Shown here in pieces: positions 1-5,939 of a DNA stretch of 7,654 bases. Below the pieces are notes generated by a model that had not been told where the DNA came from, did not search any database, and saw nothing but the letters and a program-made list of their open reading frames with translations. Both the position numbers and the translations under genes were made by a program. This stretch comes from Paracoccaceae bacterium (GTDB lineage: Bacteria; Pseudomonadota; Alphaproteobacteria; Rhodobacterales; Rhodobacteraceae). Each line of letters starts with the position of its first letter. Within the stretch, counting starts at the first letter, position 1. The stretch is from positions 1 through 7,654 of the forward strand of contig JALORM010000075.1 of assembly GCA_025458985.1 (NCBI GenBank), read 5' to 3'.

Positions 1-1233
1 GCCGAGGAGGCCGACTACATCGAAAGCTTCGACTTCTTCGAGAGCGACTGGATCAAGACCGGGATCAAGGAGGAACGGCTCTACTACCGCCACCTGGTCA
101 ACGAACGCGCCCACAAGCGCCTGTTCTACGGCCTCCTGGAAGTCCAGAAGCGGCTCCGGCTATCGCGGAAAGTGCCCAAGGGCATTCGCGTGATGATCGG
201 CAGCCAGTGGTGGTGCCTGCGACGGCGGACGGTCGAGGCGGTGCTCGATTTCATCGAGGAACGGCGCGACGTGGTCCGCTTCTTCCGGACGACCTGGATC
301 CCCGACGAGACCTTCTTCCAGACCCTGGTGCGCCACCTCGTTCCCGAACGCGAGCTGAGGACGCGCACTCTCACCTTCCTGATGTTCACCGACTACGGGA
401 TGCCGGTCACCTTCCACAACGACCACTACGACCTGCTGCTGGCGCAGGATTACCTGTTTGCCCGCAAGGTCTCGCCGCATGCGCTCGACCTCAAGGCGCG
501 GCTCGGGTCGCTTTATGCCTCGGGGCGCACCGATTTCGCGATCTCGGGCGAGGGGCGGCGGCTCTATGCCTTCCTTGCGGGCCGAGGCCGCGAGGGGCGG
601 CGCTTCGCCCCGCGCTTCTGGGAACGCGAATCGACCCTTGGCCGCCAACGCGAGCTGATGATCGTGGCGTGCAAGAAGTGGCATGTCGGAAAGCGCCTGC
701 TGGAACGGGTGCGCCAGGTGACGAACACCCCCACCATCGACTACCTGTTCAACGAGATCGAGGCGGGTCTGCCTGACCTGGGCGGTGTCGAGACGACGCT
801 GGCCAAGCGCAACCGCCACCGCCGCGCGCTGGTCAAGATGCTGTTCGACTACTACGGGACCGACCGGCTGGTGTTCTGCCTCGACCCGTCGGACATCGAC
901 ACGATGGACGATTTCTTCGCCGATCGCTGCGTGACGAAGCTGCTCGAGGTCGACTGCCGGTTCTCGGACGAATACCTTTCCGGCCATGCCCGCCGCATCG
1001 GACTGGCCGGCGACCGGACGCCCGGCGATGTTCTGGCGCGGCTGATGCCGACGATCCGCTACGATTTCCAGTTCGAAAGCGAACGCATCCGTGACCGCGG
1101 CTTTCCCCGGTCCTACCGCCTGCGCGAAGAAGCCTCGCCCGACGAGAATGCCCCGGCACTGGCCGCCTTCCTCGACATCCCCGAGGCGACGGCACGCGAG
1201 ATTGCCGCCACCGACCATCTGTTCAGCGACTGA
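1..1233 (+). CDS. GT14-family (core-2/I-branching type) glycosyltransferase, 5' end missing
   Basis: The frame is open from base 1, so the gene starts upstream; 410 residues and a TGA stop are visible. GT14 enzymes are beta-1,6-N-acetylglucosaminyl- or xylosyltransferase-type enzymes using nucleotide sugars. The diagnostic block is near visible residues 64-112: an IGSQWWCL motif, then a segment ending WIPDETFFQTL. The Glu of PDE (visible residue 103) aligns with the catalytic base of animal core-2 GlcNAc-transferases, from family knowledge. The remaining roughly 270 residues are a soluble C-terminal region without a motif I can name; similar long bacterial forms are common in Rhodobacteraceae. 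The missing N-terminus should hold the nucleotide-sugar fold. Donor and acceptor cannot be told from sequence; a surface polysaccharide role is only a guess. The HIT gene follows after 11 bp, so the two may be cotranscribed. An internal GTG at 172 is not a plausible start because family-like sequence precedes it. Confidence 0.8.
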   Translation, partial: AEEADYIESFDFFESDWIKTGIKEERLYYRHLVNERAHKRLFYGLLEVQKRLRLSRKVPKGIRVMIGSQWWCLRRRTVEAVLDFIEERRDVVRFFRTTWIPDETFFQTLVRHLVPERELRTRTLTFLMFTDYGMPVTFHNDHYDLLLAQDYLFARKVSPHALDLKARLGSLYASGRTDFAISGEGRRLYAFLAGRGREGRRFAPRFWERESTLGRQRELMIVACKKWHVGKRLLERVRQVTNTPTIDYLFNEIEAGLPDLGGVETTLAKRNRHRRALVKMLFDYYGTDRLVFCLDPSDIDTMDDFFADRCVTKLLEVDCRFSDEYLSGHARRIGLAGDRTPGDVLARLMPTIRYDFQFESERIRDRGFPRSYRLREEASPDENAPALAAFLDIPEATAREIAATDHLFSD

Positions 1234-1244
1234 GGAACCCGCCG

Positions 1245-1625
1245 ATGGCCTATGCCTACGACGACCAGAACGTGTTTGCGAAGATCCTGCGGGGCGAGAT
1301 TCCGAACCGCACGGTGCTGGAAACCGAGCATACGCTTGCGTTCCAAGACATCGCGCCGAAGGCGCCGCACCATGTGCTGGTGATCCCCAAGGGCCGCTAC
1401 GTCACCGCCGACCACTTCGCGCTCGAGGCCTCCGAGGCCGAGATCGTCGATTTCACCCGCGCGGTGGGCGAGATCTGCCGCAAGCTGGGTGTCCAGCCCG
1501 GCGAAGGCGGGGCAGGGTTCCGCACGATCTCGAACGCCGGCAGCGACGGCGTGCAGGAGGTGCCGCACTACCACCTGCACATCCTTGCGGGGCGAAACCT
1601 CGGGCCGATGGTGCCGCACGGCTGA
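1245..1625 (+). CDS. HIT (histidine triad) family nucleotide-binding protein, HinT-like
   Basis: This 126-aa protein has the usual length of a HinT-type purine nucleoside phosphoramidase, a small cytoplasmic homodimer that hydrolyses AMP linked to amines such as lysine. The signature HYHLHILAGR is present, with triad residues His108, His110 and His112; His110 aligns with the nucleophile. The N-terminal FAKILRGEIP stretch (11-20) and the HVLVIPK strand (43-49) are also family hallmarks. The start is supported by a GAGGA Shine-Dalgarno at 1232-1236, overlapping the upstream stop, with 8-nt spacing. The 11-bp gap to the glycosyltransferase suggests cotranscription, and a possible terminator lies at its 3' end. 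Family and fold are secure; the physiological substrate is not known from sequence. Confidence 0.93.
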   Translation: MAYAYDDQNVFAKILRGEIPNRTVLETEHTLAFQDIAPKAPHHVLVIPKGRYVTADHFALEASEAEIVDFTRAVGEICRKLGVQPGEGGAGFRTISNAGSDGVQEVPHYHLHILAGRNLGPMVPHG

Positions 1626-1632
1626 TTTTTCT
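1604..1632 (+). terminator. Possible weak intrinsic terminator at the end of the HIT gene
   Basis: GCCG (1604-1607) pairs with CGGC (1619-1622). An inner UG/CA extends it past a bulged A, with a 6-nt loop. Five T residues follow at 1626-1630, then C-T. The stem lies in the last HIT codons and the T-run just after the stop. The stem is short and bulged, so it may only partly uncouple the HIT gene from the sigma factor. Confidence 0.3.
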
Positions 1633-1680
1633 CGAGAGACGCCCAAGGATCGCGCCGGGACCGGCGTCCAAGGGAACAGG

Positions 1681-2226
1681 ATGCGGATGGAGACCCCTGA
1701 CGAGGCCCTGGCGCTTGCCGCCGCCGGTGGAGACCGCGAGGCGTTCGCGGCGCTCCTGTCGCGGCATTACGACCGTATCCTGCGGCTGGCCTGGCGGCTT
1801 CTGGGCTCACCCGCCGAGGCCGAGGACCTGACCCAGGACCTGTGCATCGCGCTGCCCGCCAAGCTGGGCGGGTTCCGGGGGCAGGCGCGGTTCACCACCT
1901 GGTTGCACCGCGTCGTGGTCAACGCCGCCCACGACCGCCGCCGGCGTGCGGCGACGCGCGCGAAGGCGGCAGACGGCTGGGGCGACTGGGAAGTGGCACG
2001 GCGGGCTGCCGACGATGCGGCTGCCGAGGCGGCCGGCTGGCTGCACCGGGCAATGGGCGCGCTGCCTGACGACCTGCGCGATACCGTGGCGCTGGTGCTG
2101 GGCGAGGAGATGACGCACCGCGAGGCGGGCGAGATACTGGGCGTGTCGGAAGGCACGGTGTCGTGGCGGATGTCGGAGGTGAAGAAGCACCTCCGGACCA
2201 TCGCCGCGGCGGAGGGAATGGCATGA
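1681..2226 (+). CDS. ECF-type RNA polymerase sigma factor (sigma-70 family)
   Basis: The 181-aa protein has the two-domain layout of group 4 (extracytoplasmic function) sigma factors, which direct RNA polymerase to stress or envelope regulons. Region 2 spans about residues 22-89, with the core-binding segment RLLGSPAEAEDLTQD (39-53) and the FRGQARFTTWLHRVVVNAA strand/helix before a basic DRRRR run. After an Ala/acid-rich linker, region 4 (about 124-172) has the DNA-binding helix-turn-helix HREAGEILGVSEGTVSWRM. I chose ATG 1681 because AAGGGA lies just upstream (1670-1675, 5-nt spacing); ATG 1687 is also possible. The frame is open back to 1489, but that stretch overlaps HIT out of frame. The stop overlaps the next ATG (ATGA), which in ECF systems usually means the downstream gene is the regulator. 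Exact ECF subgroup and targets are not assignable here. Confidence 0.9.
   Translation: MRMETPDEALALAAAGGDREAFAALLSRHYDRILRLAWRLLGSPAEAEDLTQDLCIALPAKLGGFRGQARFTTWLHRVVVNAAHDRRRRAATRAKAADGWGDWEVARRAADDAAAEAAGWLHRAMGALPDDLRDTVALVLGEEMTHREAGEILGVSEGTVSWRMSEVKKHLRTIAAAEGMA
2211..2215 (+). promoter_or_regulatory. Shine-Dalgarno deciding the VWA gene start
   Basis: GGAGG sits inside the last codons of the sigma factor, 7 nt before ATG 2223. It supports that start over ATG 2163, which would overlap the sigma gene by 64 bp and has no comparable site. With the ATGA overlap, it suggests coupled translation of sigma factor and partner. Confidence 0.7.
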
Positions 2227-4391
2227 CCGACGACCTCGACAGGCTGAAGGCGGCGCTGAAGGCGGCGGAACCCGCGCCCGACCCGGCGCGAAAGGCCGAG
2301 GCGCTGGCCCGCGCGATGGCGGAGTTCGACCGCGTCCAAGGAATGGCGGACGTGCGGCGTCCGATGTCCAGCCGCCCGGAGGGGGCGGGGTTCTGGACAG
2401 GAGTGACCGCCATGTTTTCGAAGCTCACCAGCCGCGCCGCGCTTGCCGGCACCGCCTCGGTCGCCGTCGTCGGCCTGGGCGTCATCCTGATCGCGCCCTA
2501 CGGGCAGCGGCCGGACGCCCCGCCGGCGCTGAAGATCGACGAGGCCGCGACCGCCCCGGCGACGGTTCCGGCCACCCCCCCGGCCCCTCAGGAAACGGCG
2601 GTCGCCGTCGGGCCCGCGGCCGAGGGCACCGCCGGCGGTGCGGCCCCTGCCGAGGCGGCCGGACAGGCGGCTGTCACCGCCGCCGCGCCCGATACGGCGC
2701 CGGAGGCCGTGGCGGACCAGGCCTCCCGCTCGCTCGCCGCGTCGGACGGCTCGGCGGACAGCTCGGCGGGGATGCTGCTGGCGGAAGAGCCGATGGTTGC
2801 GGAGCAGGAGGCGCCCGCCGCCGAATACTCCGCCGCGCCACCCGCCGGGGCGCTGACCCGCGCCGTGCCCGGCCGGTCGCGGGTGGCGACCGAGGCGGCG
2901 CCCGGCATCCTGCCGATGGCCGCCCCGCCGCCCGTCGCCGACACGCTGGCCATGCCGCTGCCCGCGCCCGATACCGAGGCCTTCCCCGAGGCCGACCGCA
3001 ACCCGCTGAAGATCACCGCCGAGGAACCGGTCTCGACCTTCTCGGTCGACGTCGACACCGCCTCCTACGCCGTCGTCCGCTCGTCCTTGAACGCCGGATA
3101 CCTGCCCCCGCCCGAGGCGGTCAGGATCGAGGAGATGGTGAACTACTTCCCCTATGCCTGGCCCGCGCCTGGCGAGGGCGAAGGGCCGTTCCGGACGACC
3201 GTCAGTGTCGCCGAGACCCCCTGGAACCCCGGCACCCGCCTCGTCACCCTGGCGCTGAAGGGCCGGATGCCTGCCGTCGAGGACCGCCCGCCGCTGAACC
3301 TCGTGTTCCTCGTCGACACCTCTGGCTCGATGCAGGATGCCAACAAGCTGCCGCTTCTGAAGCAGTCGCTGCGCCTGATGCTGCCGGAACTGCGCCCCGA
3401 GGATCAGGTGGCGATCGTCGCCTACGCGGGCTCGGCCGGCGTGATGCTGGCGCCGACCGCGGCAACCGAGCGCGAGGCGATCTCGGCCGCGCTCGACCGG
3501 CTGGAGGCGGGCGGGTCGACCGCGGGGCAGGAAGGACTGGCGCTGGCCTATACCGTCGCCCGCAAGATGGCGGGCGAGGGCGAGGTGACGCGGGTGCTGC
3601 TGGCGACGGACGGCGACTTCAACGTCGGCGTCTCCGACCCCGAGGAGCTGAAGCGCTACGTCGAGCGCGAAAGGCAGTCGGGCACTTACCTGTCGGTCCT
3701 GGGCTTCGGCCGCGGCAACCTCGACGACGCAACGATGCAGGCGCTGGCGCAGAACGGCAACGGCACGGCGGCCTATATCGACACGCTGAACGAGGCGCGG
3801 AAGGTTCTGGTCGACGAGCTGTCGGGCGCGCTTTTCCCCATCGCCAACGACGTGAAGGTGCAGATCGAGTGGAACCCCGCCACGGTCGCCGAGTACCGCC
3901 TGATCGGCTACGAGACCCGGGCGCTCGCGCGTGAGGATTTCTCGAACGACCGGGTGGACGCGGGCGAGATCGGCGCGGGCCACACGGTGACGGCGATCTA
4001 CGAGATCACGCCGGTGGGCTCGCCTGCCCGCGCGACCGAACCCTTGCGCTACGGCGCCTCGGCCGAGGCGCCCGAGCCTGCCGAGACTGCGCCGGCGGGT
4101 TTTGCCGACGAGCTCGGCTTCCTCAGGCTGCGCTACAAGGAACCGGGGTCCGCCACCTCGACGCTGGTCCAGACGCCGATCATCACCGAGGGTCCGGACG
4201 GCGGCGCCGAGGCGCGCTTTGCCGCTGCGATCGCCGGCTTCGGCCAACTGCTGACTGACGCGCCGATGCTTGGCGACTGGGGCTGGGACGAGGCGATCCG
4301 GCTTGCGTCGGAGAACCGGGGCGAGGATCCCTTCGGCTACCGGGCCGAGGCCGTGAACCTGATGCGCCTGGCGCAGAGCCTGTCACGCTGA
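2223..4391 (+). CDS. Membrane-tethered VWA-domain protein, YfbK-like, with anti-sigma-like N-terminus
   Basis: A 722-aa protein. Residues 1-71 are charged and helical (DDLDRLKAALKAAEP near the start). A hydrophobic segment at about 72-93 follows Lys/Arg residues, predicting an N-in, periplasm-out topology. Residues 95-257 are an Ala/Pro-rich linker. About 258-345 match the N-terminal domain of YfbK-type proteins (STFSVDVDTASYA; EEMVNYFPYAW). The VWA domain follows with an intact metal-ion-dependent adhesion site: DTSGS (365-369), Thr433 and Asp463. About 540-722 resemble the YfbK C-terminal domain (DUF3520). E. coli YfbK, about 575 aa from memory, is shorter; the extra length here is mainly N-terminal. 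VWA domains usually bind protein ligands through a divalent metal. Overlap with the sigma-factor stop suggests it regulates that factor, but no classical anti-sigma zinc motif is visible. Domain calls are firm; the anti-sigma role is inferred. Confidence 0.88.
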   Translation: MTDDLDRLKAALKAAEPAPDPARKAEALARAMAEFDRVQGMADVRRPMSSRPEGAGFWTGVTAMFSKLTSRAALAGTASVAVVGLGVILIAPYGQRPDAPPALKIDEAATAPATVPATPPAPQETAVAVGPAAEGTAGGAAPAEAAGQAAVTAAAPDTAPEAVADQASRSLAASDGSADSSAGMLLAEEPMVAEQEAPAAEYSAAPPAGALTRAVPGRSRVATEAAPGILPMAAPPPVADTLAMPLPAPDTEAFPEADRNPLKITAEEPVSTFSVDVDTASYAVVRSSLNAGYLPPPEAVRIEEMVNYFPYAWPAPGEGEGPFRTTVSVAETPWNPGTRLVTLALKGRMPAVEDRPPLNLVFLVDTSGSMQDANKLPLLKQSLRLMLPELRPEDQVAIVAYAGSAGVMLAPTAATEREAISAALDRLEAGGSTAGQEGLALAYTVARKMAGEGEVTRVLLATDGDFNVGVSDPEELKRYVERERQSGTYLSVLGFGRGNLDDATMQALAQNGNGTAAYIDTLNEARKVLVDELSGALFPIANDVKVQIEWNPATVAEYRLIGYETRALAREDFSNDRVDAGEIGAGHTVTAIYEITPVGSPARATEPLRYGASAEAPEPAETAPAGFADELGFLRLRYKEPGSATSTLVQTPIITEGPDGGAEARFAAAIAGFGQLLTDAPMLGDWGWDEAIRLASENRGEDPFGYRAEAVNLMRLAQSLSR

Positions 4392-4417
4392 CCTGATCCT
4401 TCGCCAGAAGGATCGGG
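4392..4417. terminator. Hairpin just after the VWA stop
   Basis: GATCCTTC (4395-4402) and GAAGGATC (4407-4414) form a perfect 8-bp stem with loop GCCA. The stem extends to 11 pairs through one T-G wobble and two C-G pairs. It starts one base after the VWA stop. No T-tract follows on either strand, so it may act as a 3'-end stabiliser or pause/Rho-assisted site rather than a textbook intrinsic terminator. Confidence 0.55.
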
Positions 4418-4436
4418 ACCCCCCACGAACGGAAGA

Positions 4437-4458
4437 GGGCGCGCCGCGTGGCGCGCCC
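4437..4458 (-). terminator. GC-rich hairpin terminator for the ibpA transcript
   Basis: GGGCGCGCC (4437-4445) and GGCGCGCCC (4450-4458) form a perfect 9-bp stem with a 4-nt loop. On the minus strand it lies 25 nt beyond the ibpA stop and is followed by TCTTCC, a weak pyrimidine/U stretch. This fits a terminator for the leftward ibpA transcript better than for the rightward VWA transcript. Confidence 0.6.
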
Positions 4459-4483
4459 GTCGACGCTCGGGCCCGTTGGGGGC

Positions 4484-4951
4484 TCAGGCCTCTACGGCTT
4501 TGCCTTCGACGGTGGTGCCGGCGGCTTCGCCCCGGGCGATCTCGATCCGGCGGGGTTTCAGCGCCTCGGGCACCTCGCGCACCAGGTCGATGTGCAGCAT
4601 CCCGTTCTCGTGGGCGGCGCCCGTCACGCGGATGTGCTCGGCCAGGTGGAAGCGCCGTTCGAAGGCGCGGGTGGCGATGCCGCGATGCAGGTAGGTGCGC
4701 GGCGTCTCGTCCCTCTCTTTCCGGGCGGCGACGATCAGGGCGCCGTCCTTCACCTCGACCGACAGTTCGGCGTCGGTGAACCCGGCGACCGCGACCGAGA
4801 TGCGGTAGGCATCCTCGGCGGTCTTCTCGATGTTGTACGGGGGGTAGCCGGTGTCGGCGACGTCGGCCGACAGGAGGCGGTCCATCAGGTCGGCCATCCG
4901 GTCGAAACCGACCGTGGCACGGTAGAGCGGCGAAAGGTCGTAGCTGCGCAT
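4484..4951 (-). CDS. ibpA: Small heat-shock protein, Hsp20/IbpA family
   Basis: A 155-aa ATP-independent holdase chaperone that coats unfolding or aggregated cytoplasmic proteins for refolding by DnaK/ClpB. The N-terminus MRSYDLSPLYRATVGFDR closely matches E. coli IbpA from memory. The alpha-crystallin domain spans about residues 36-125, with YPPYNIE, VAVAGF, RGIATRAFERRF and the NGML turn (116-119). The C-terminal oligomerisation motif IEI is at 136-138, followed by a 17-residue tail (E. coli IbpA, about 137 aa, ends just after this motif). The start at 4951 is fixed by this N-terminus and by AGAGGA at 4961-4966, 9 nt away. The frame is open upstream to 5155, but that stretch reads through the leader and does not look coding. 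The gene lies downstream of two protease genes on the same strand but seems to have its own heat-shock promoter and RNA thermometer. Confidence 0.95.
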   Translation of the reverse strand: MRSYDLSPLYRATVGFDRMADLMDRLLSADVADTGYPPYNIEKTAEDAYRISVAVAGFTDAELSVEVKDGALIVAARKERDETPRTYLHRGIATRAFERRFHLAEHIRVTGAAHENGMLHIDLVREVPEALKPRRIEIARGEAAGTTVEGKAVEA

Positions 4952-5044
4952 GTCTGAGCATCCTCTGTTGAGCGACACTTCGGTTTCCAGGCCCTCCCCT
5001 CGGGAACGGGCCGGCGAGGCACCGGGGCCCGTCTGGCGCCCCGG
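4952..5044 (-). promoter_or_regulatory. ROSE-like RNA thermometer in the ibpA 5' leader
   Basis: Read on the minus strand, the leader folds into successive hairpins. Hairpin I pairs CCGGGGC with GCCCCGG (5022-5044). Hairpin II pairs GGCCC with GGGCC (4990-5012), with an inner UUCC/GGGA stem. A weak hairpin at 4960-4975 places UCGCU opposite the Shine-Dalgarno AGGAU, with CAACAG between. The UCGCU strand fits the UYGCU consensus of ROSE elements, including the G facing a G in the ribosome-binding site. ROSE elements are known to sit before ibpA-type genes in alphaproteobacteria and to melt at heat-shock temperature. An alternative pairing (ACGGGCC/GGCCCGU, 5006-5032) competes with hairpins I and II. 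Pairings were found by eye; no folding energies were computed. Confidence 0.58.
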
Positions 5045-5051
5045 CATCCCG

Positions 5052-5081
5052 AATCTGGGAAGGCGGTCGTCCGGCTTCAAG
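5052..5081 (-). promoter_or_regulatory. Sigma-32 (RpoH)-type heat-shock promoter for ibpA
   Basis: On the minus strand CTTGAA (5081-5076) is an exact match to the RpoH -35 core. CCCAGATT (5059-5052) resembles the CCCCATNT -10, with 16 nt between. It starts 3 nt after the upstream protease stop, in the right direction, and predicts a transcript start near 5045-5047 and a leader of about 95 nt. The -10 match is imperfect. Confidence 0.55.
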
Positions 5082-5084
5082 AGG

Positions 5085-5939
5085 TCAGGGGGCGGGCGCA
5101 GTCCTCCTCGGGCGCACGAAGCGGGCGCCGCCGGCCCGCACCTCTGCCTGGCCAAGGGGGGCGCGGACGCTGGGCGCAGGCCGGCTGCGAAGCGCAGACT
5201 TCAGTTCGTCCACCAGCGCGGGCAGTTCCATGCCGAAGGCCACCATCGCGTCGGTCGTGCTGCCGGACGGGTCCGCGGCAGTCCCGCCGGCCGAGATGAT
5301 CGACACGATCCGGCCGCGACCGCCCGACCGGTCGAACACGGGCGCGCCGGACGAGCCCGGCGCCACGTCGCAGTCGAAGGCAAAGAGGCCCTCGACCCGT
5401 CCGATCATCGAACAGCGCTTCTGCCATGACAGCGCCTCGTCCCGCCCCGCAGCGTAGGACACGACGCTTACCTCGCGCAGGTCCGCCGGGCTGGCCACCG
5501 GAAACGGCGCGGCGGTGGCGGCGGGGATCGGGCTTTCCAGTTCCACCAGGGCGACGTCGTGGCGCACCGCCTCGATTCCTACGGCAGCCCGCGGGTCGAA
5601 TCCGGGATGCGGCGCCACCCTCACGGCGCGTCGGTCGGCGATCGAATGCCCGTCGGCGTAGCCCGCCCGGAATGTCAGGGTCTCGGGCGGCCGGGGCGCC
5701 CCGCCGCGGCGCGGATCGTGGACGCAATGCGCCGCGGTCAGCACCAGGTTGGTGTCGATCAGGGTTGCGGTGCAGTATTCCTGCGGCGAGCCGAGCTCCA
5801 GCTTGCCGACCCCCTCCCAGCCGAGCTGGTCCTGCCTGAGCGTCAGCCGGTCGAGCGGGCTGTTCTGGGCGGCAAGCTGACCGCCTGCCGCCATCATGAG
5901 CGCTGCCGCCAGCGCGCCGACCAGACTCTGCCGCCTCAT
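5085..5939 (-). CDS. Secreted trypsin-like serine protease (S1 family), downstream paralogue
   Basis: A 284-aa exported protease. Residues 1-24 form a signal peptide (RR, then a hydrophobic AAALMMAAGG core, likely cut after LAA). The catalytic triad is His71 in LTAAHC, Asp128 in HDVALVEL and Ser197 in PGSSGAPVF. The Ser motif is GSSGAP, not GDSGGP, so the Asp before the nucleophile in chymotrypsin is absent, as in glutamyl-endopeptidase (V8)-like bacterial enzymes. Cys56/Cys72 and Cys176/Cys190 could form disulfides in the periplasm or outside the cell. The C-terminus carries GARFVRP (271-277) and seven more residues; the upstream protease ends with nearly the same motif. Its ATG overlaps the upstream stop (ATGA) and I see no strong Shine-Dalgarno, so translation is probably coupled. 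The stop lies 3 bp from the ibpA promoter. The substrate is unknown. Confidence 0.9.
   Translation of the reverse strand: MRRQSLVGALAAALMMAAGGQLAAQNSPLDRLTLRQDQLGWEGVGKLELGSPQEYCTATLIDTNLVLTAAHCVHDPRRGGAPRPPETLTFRAGYADGHSIADRRAVRVAPHPGFDPRAAVGIEAVRHDVALVELESPIPAATAAPFPVASPADLREVSVVSYAAGRDEALSWQKRCSMIGRVEGLFAFDCDVAPGSSGAPVFDRSGGRGRIVSIISAGGTAADPSGSTTDAMVAFGMELPALVDELKSALRSRPAPSVRAPLGQAEVRAGGARFVRPRRTAPAP

Noticed and set aside
160..1218. 352-codon minus-strand frame opposite the glycosyltransferase gene
   Set aside because: It mirrors the codon phase of a recognisable GT14 coding sequence and shows no motif of its own.
1672..1677. GGGAAC resembling an ECF -35 element
   Set aside because: It lies only a few bases before the sigma start, where it serves as the Shine-Dalgarno; a -10 would fall inside the coding region.
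1489..1680. 64-codon upstream extension of the sigma factor frame
   Set aside because: It overlaps the HIT gene out of frame, has Arg/Thr/Ser-rich shadow composition and lies outside normal ECF length.
2163..2222. Earlier ATG for the VWA gene giving 20 more residues
   Set aside because: It would overlap the sigma gene by 64 bp with no good ribosome-binding site, whereas ATG 2223 has GGAGG at 7-nt spacing and a typical ATGA overlap.
2575..2581. Run of seven C in the VWA linker as a phase-variation tract
   Set aside because: Short C runs are common in Pro-rich coding of this GC content, and there is no other sign of a contingency locus.
1767..4247. 826-codon open frame on the minus strand opposite the sigma and VWA genes
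   Set aside because: It is Arg/Gly/His-rich and has no recognisable family, while the plus strand holds two clear protein families. Long antisense frames are expected from strong G/C third-position bias.
4952..5155. 68-codon in-frame extension upstream of the IbpA start
   Set aside because: The extension is Pro/Arg/Gly-rich, runs through the leader hairpins and past the protease stop, and the conserved IbpA N-terminus plus a good Shine-Dalgarno place the start at 4951.
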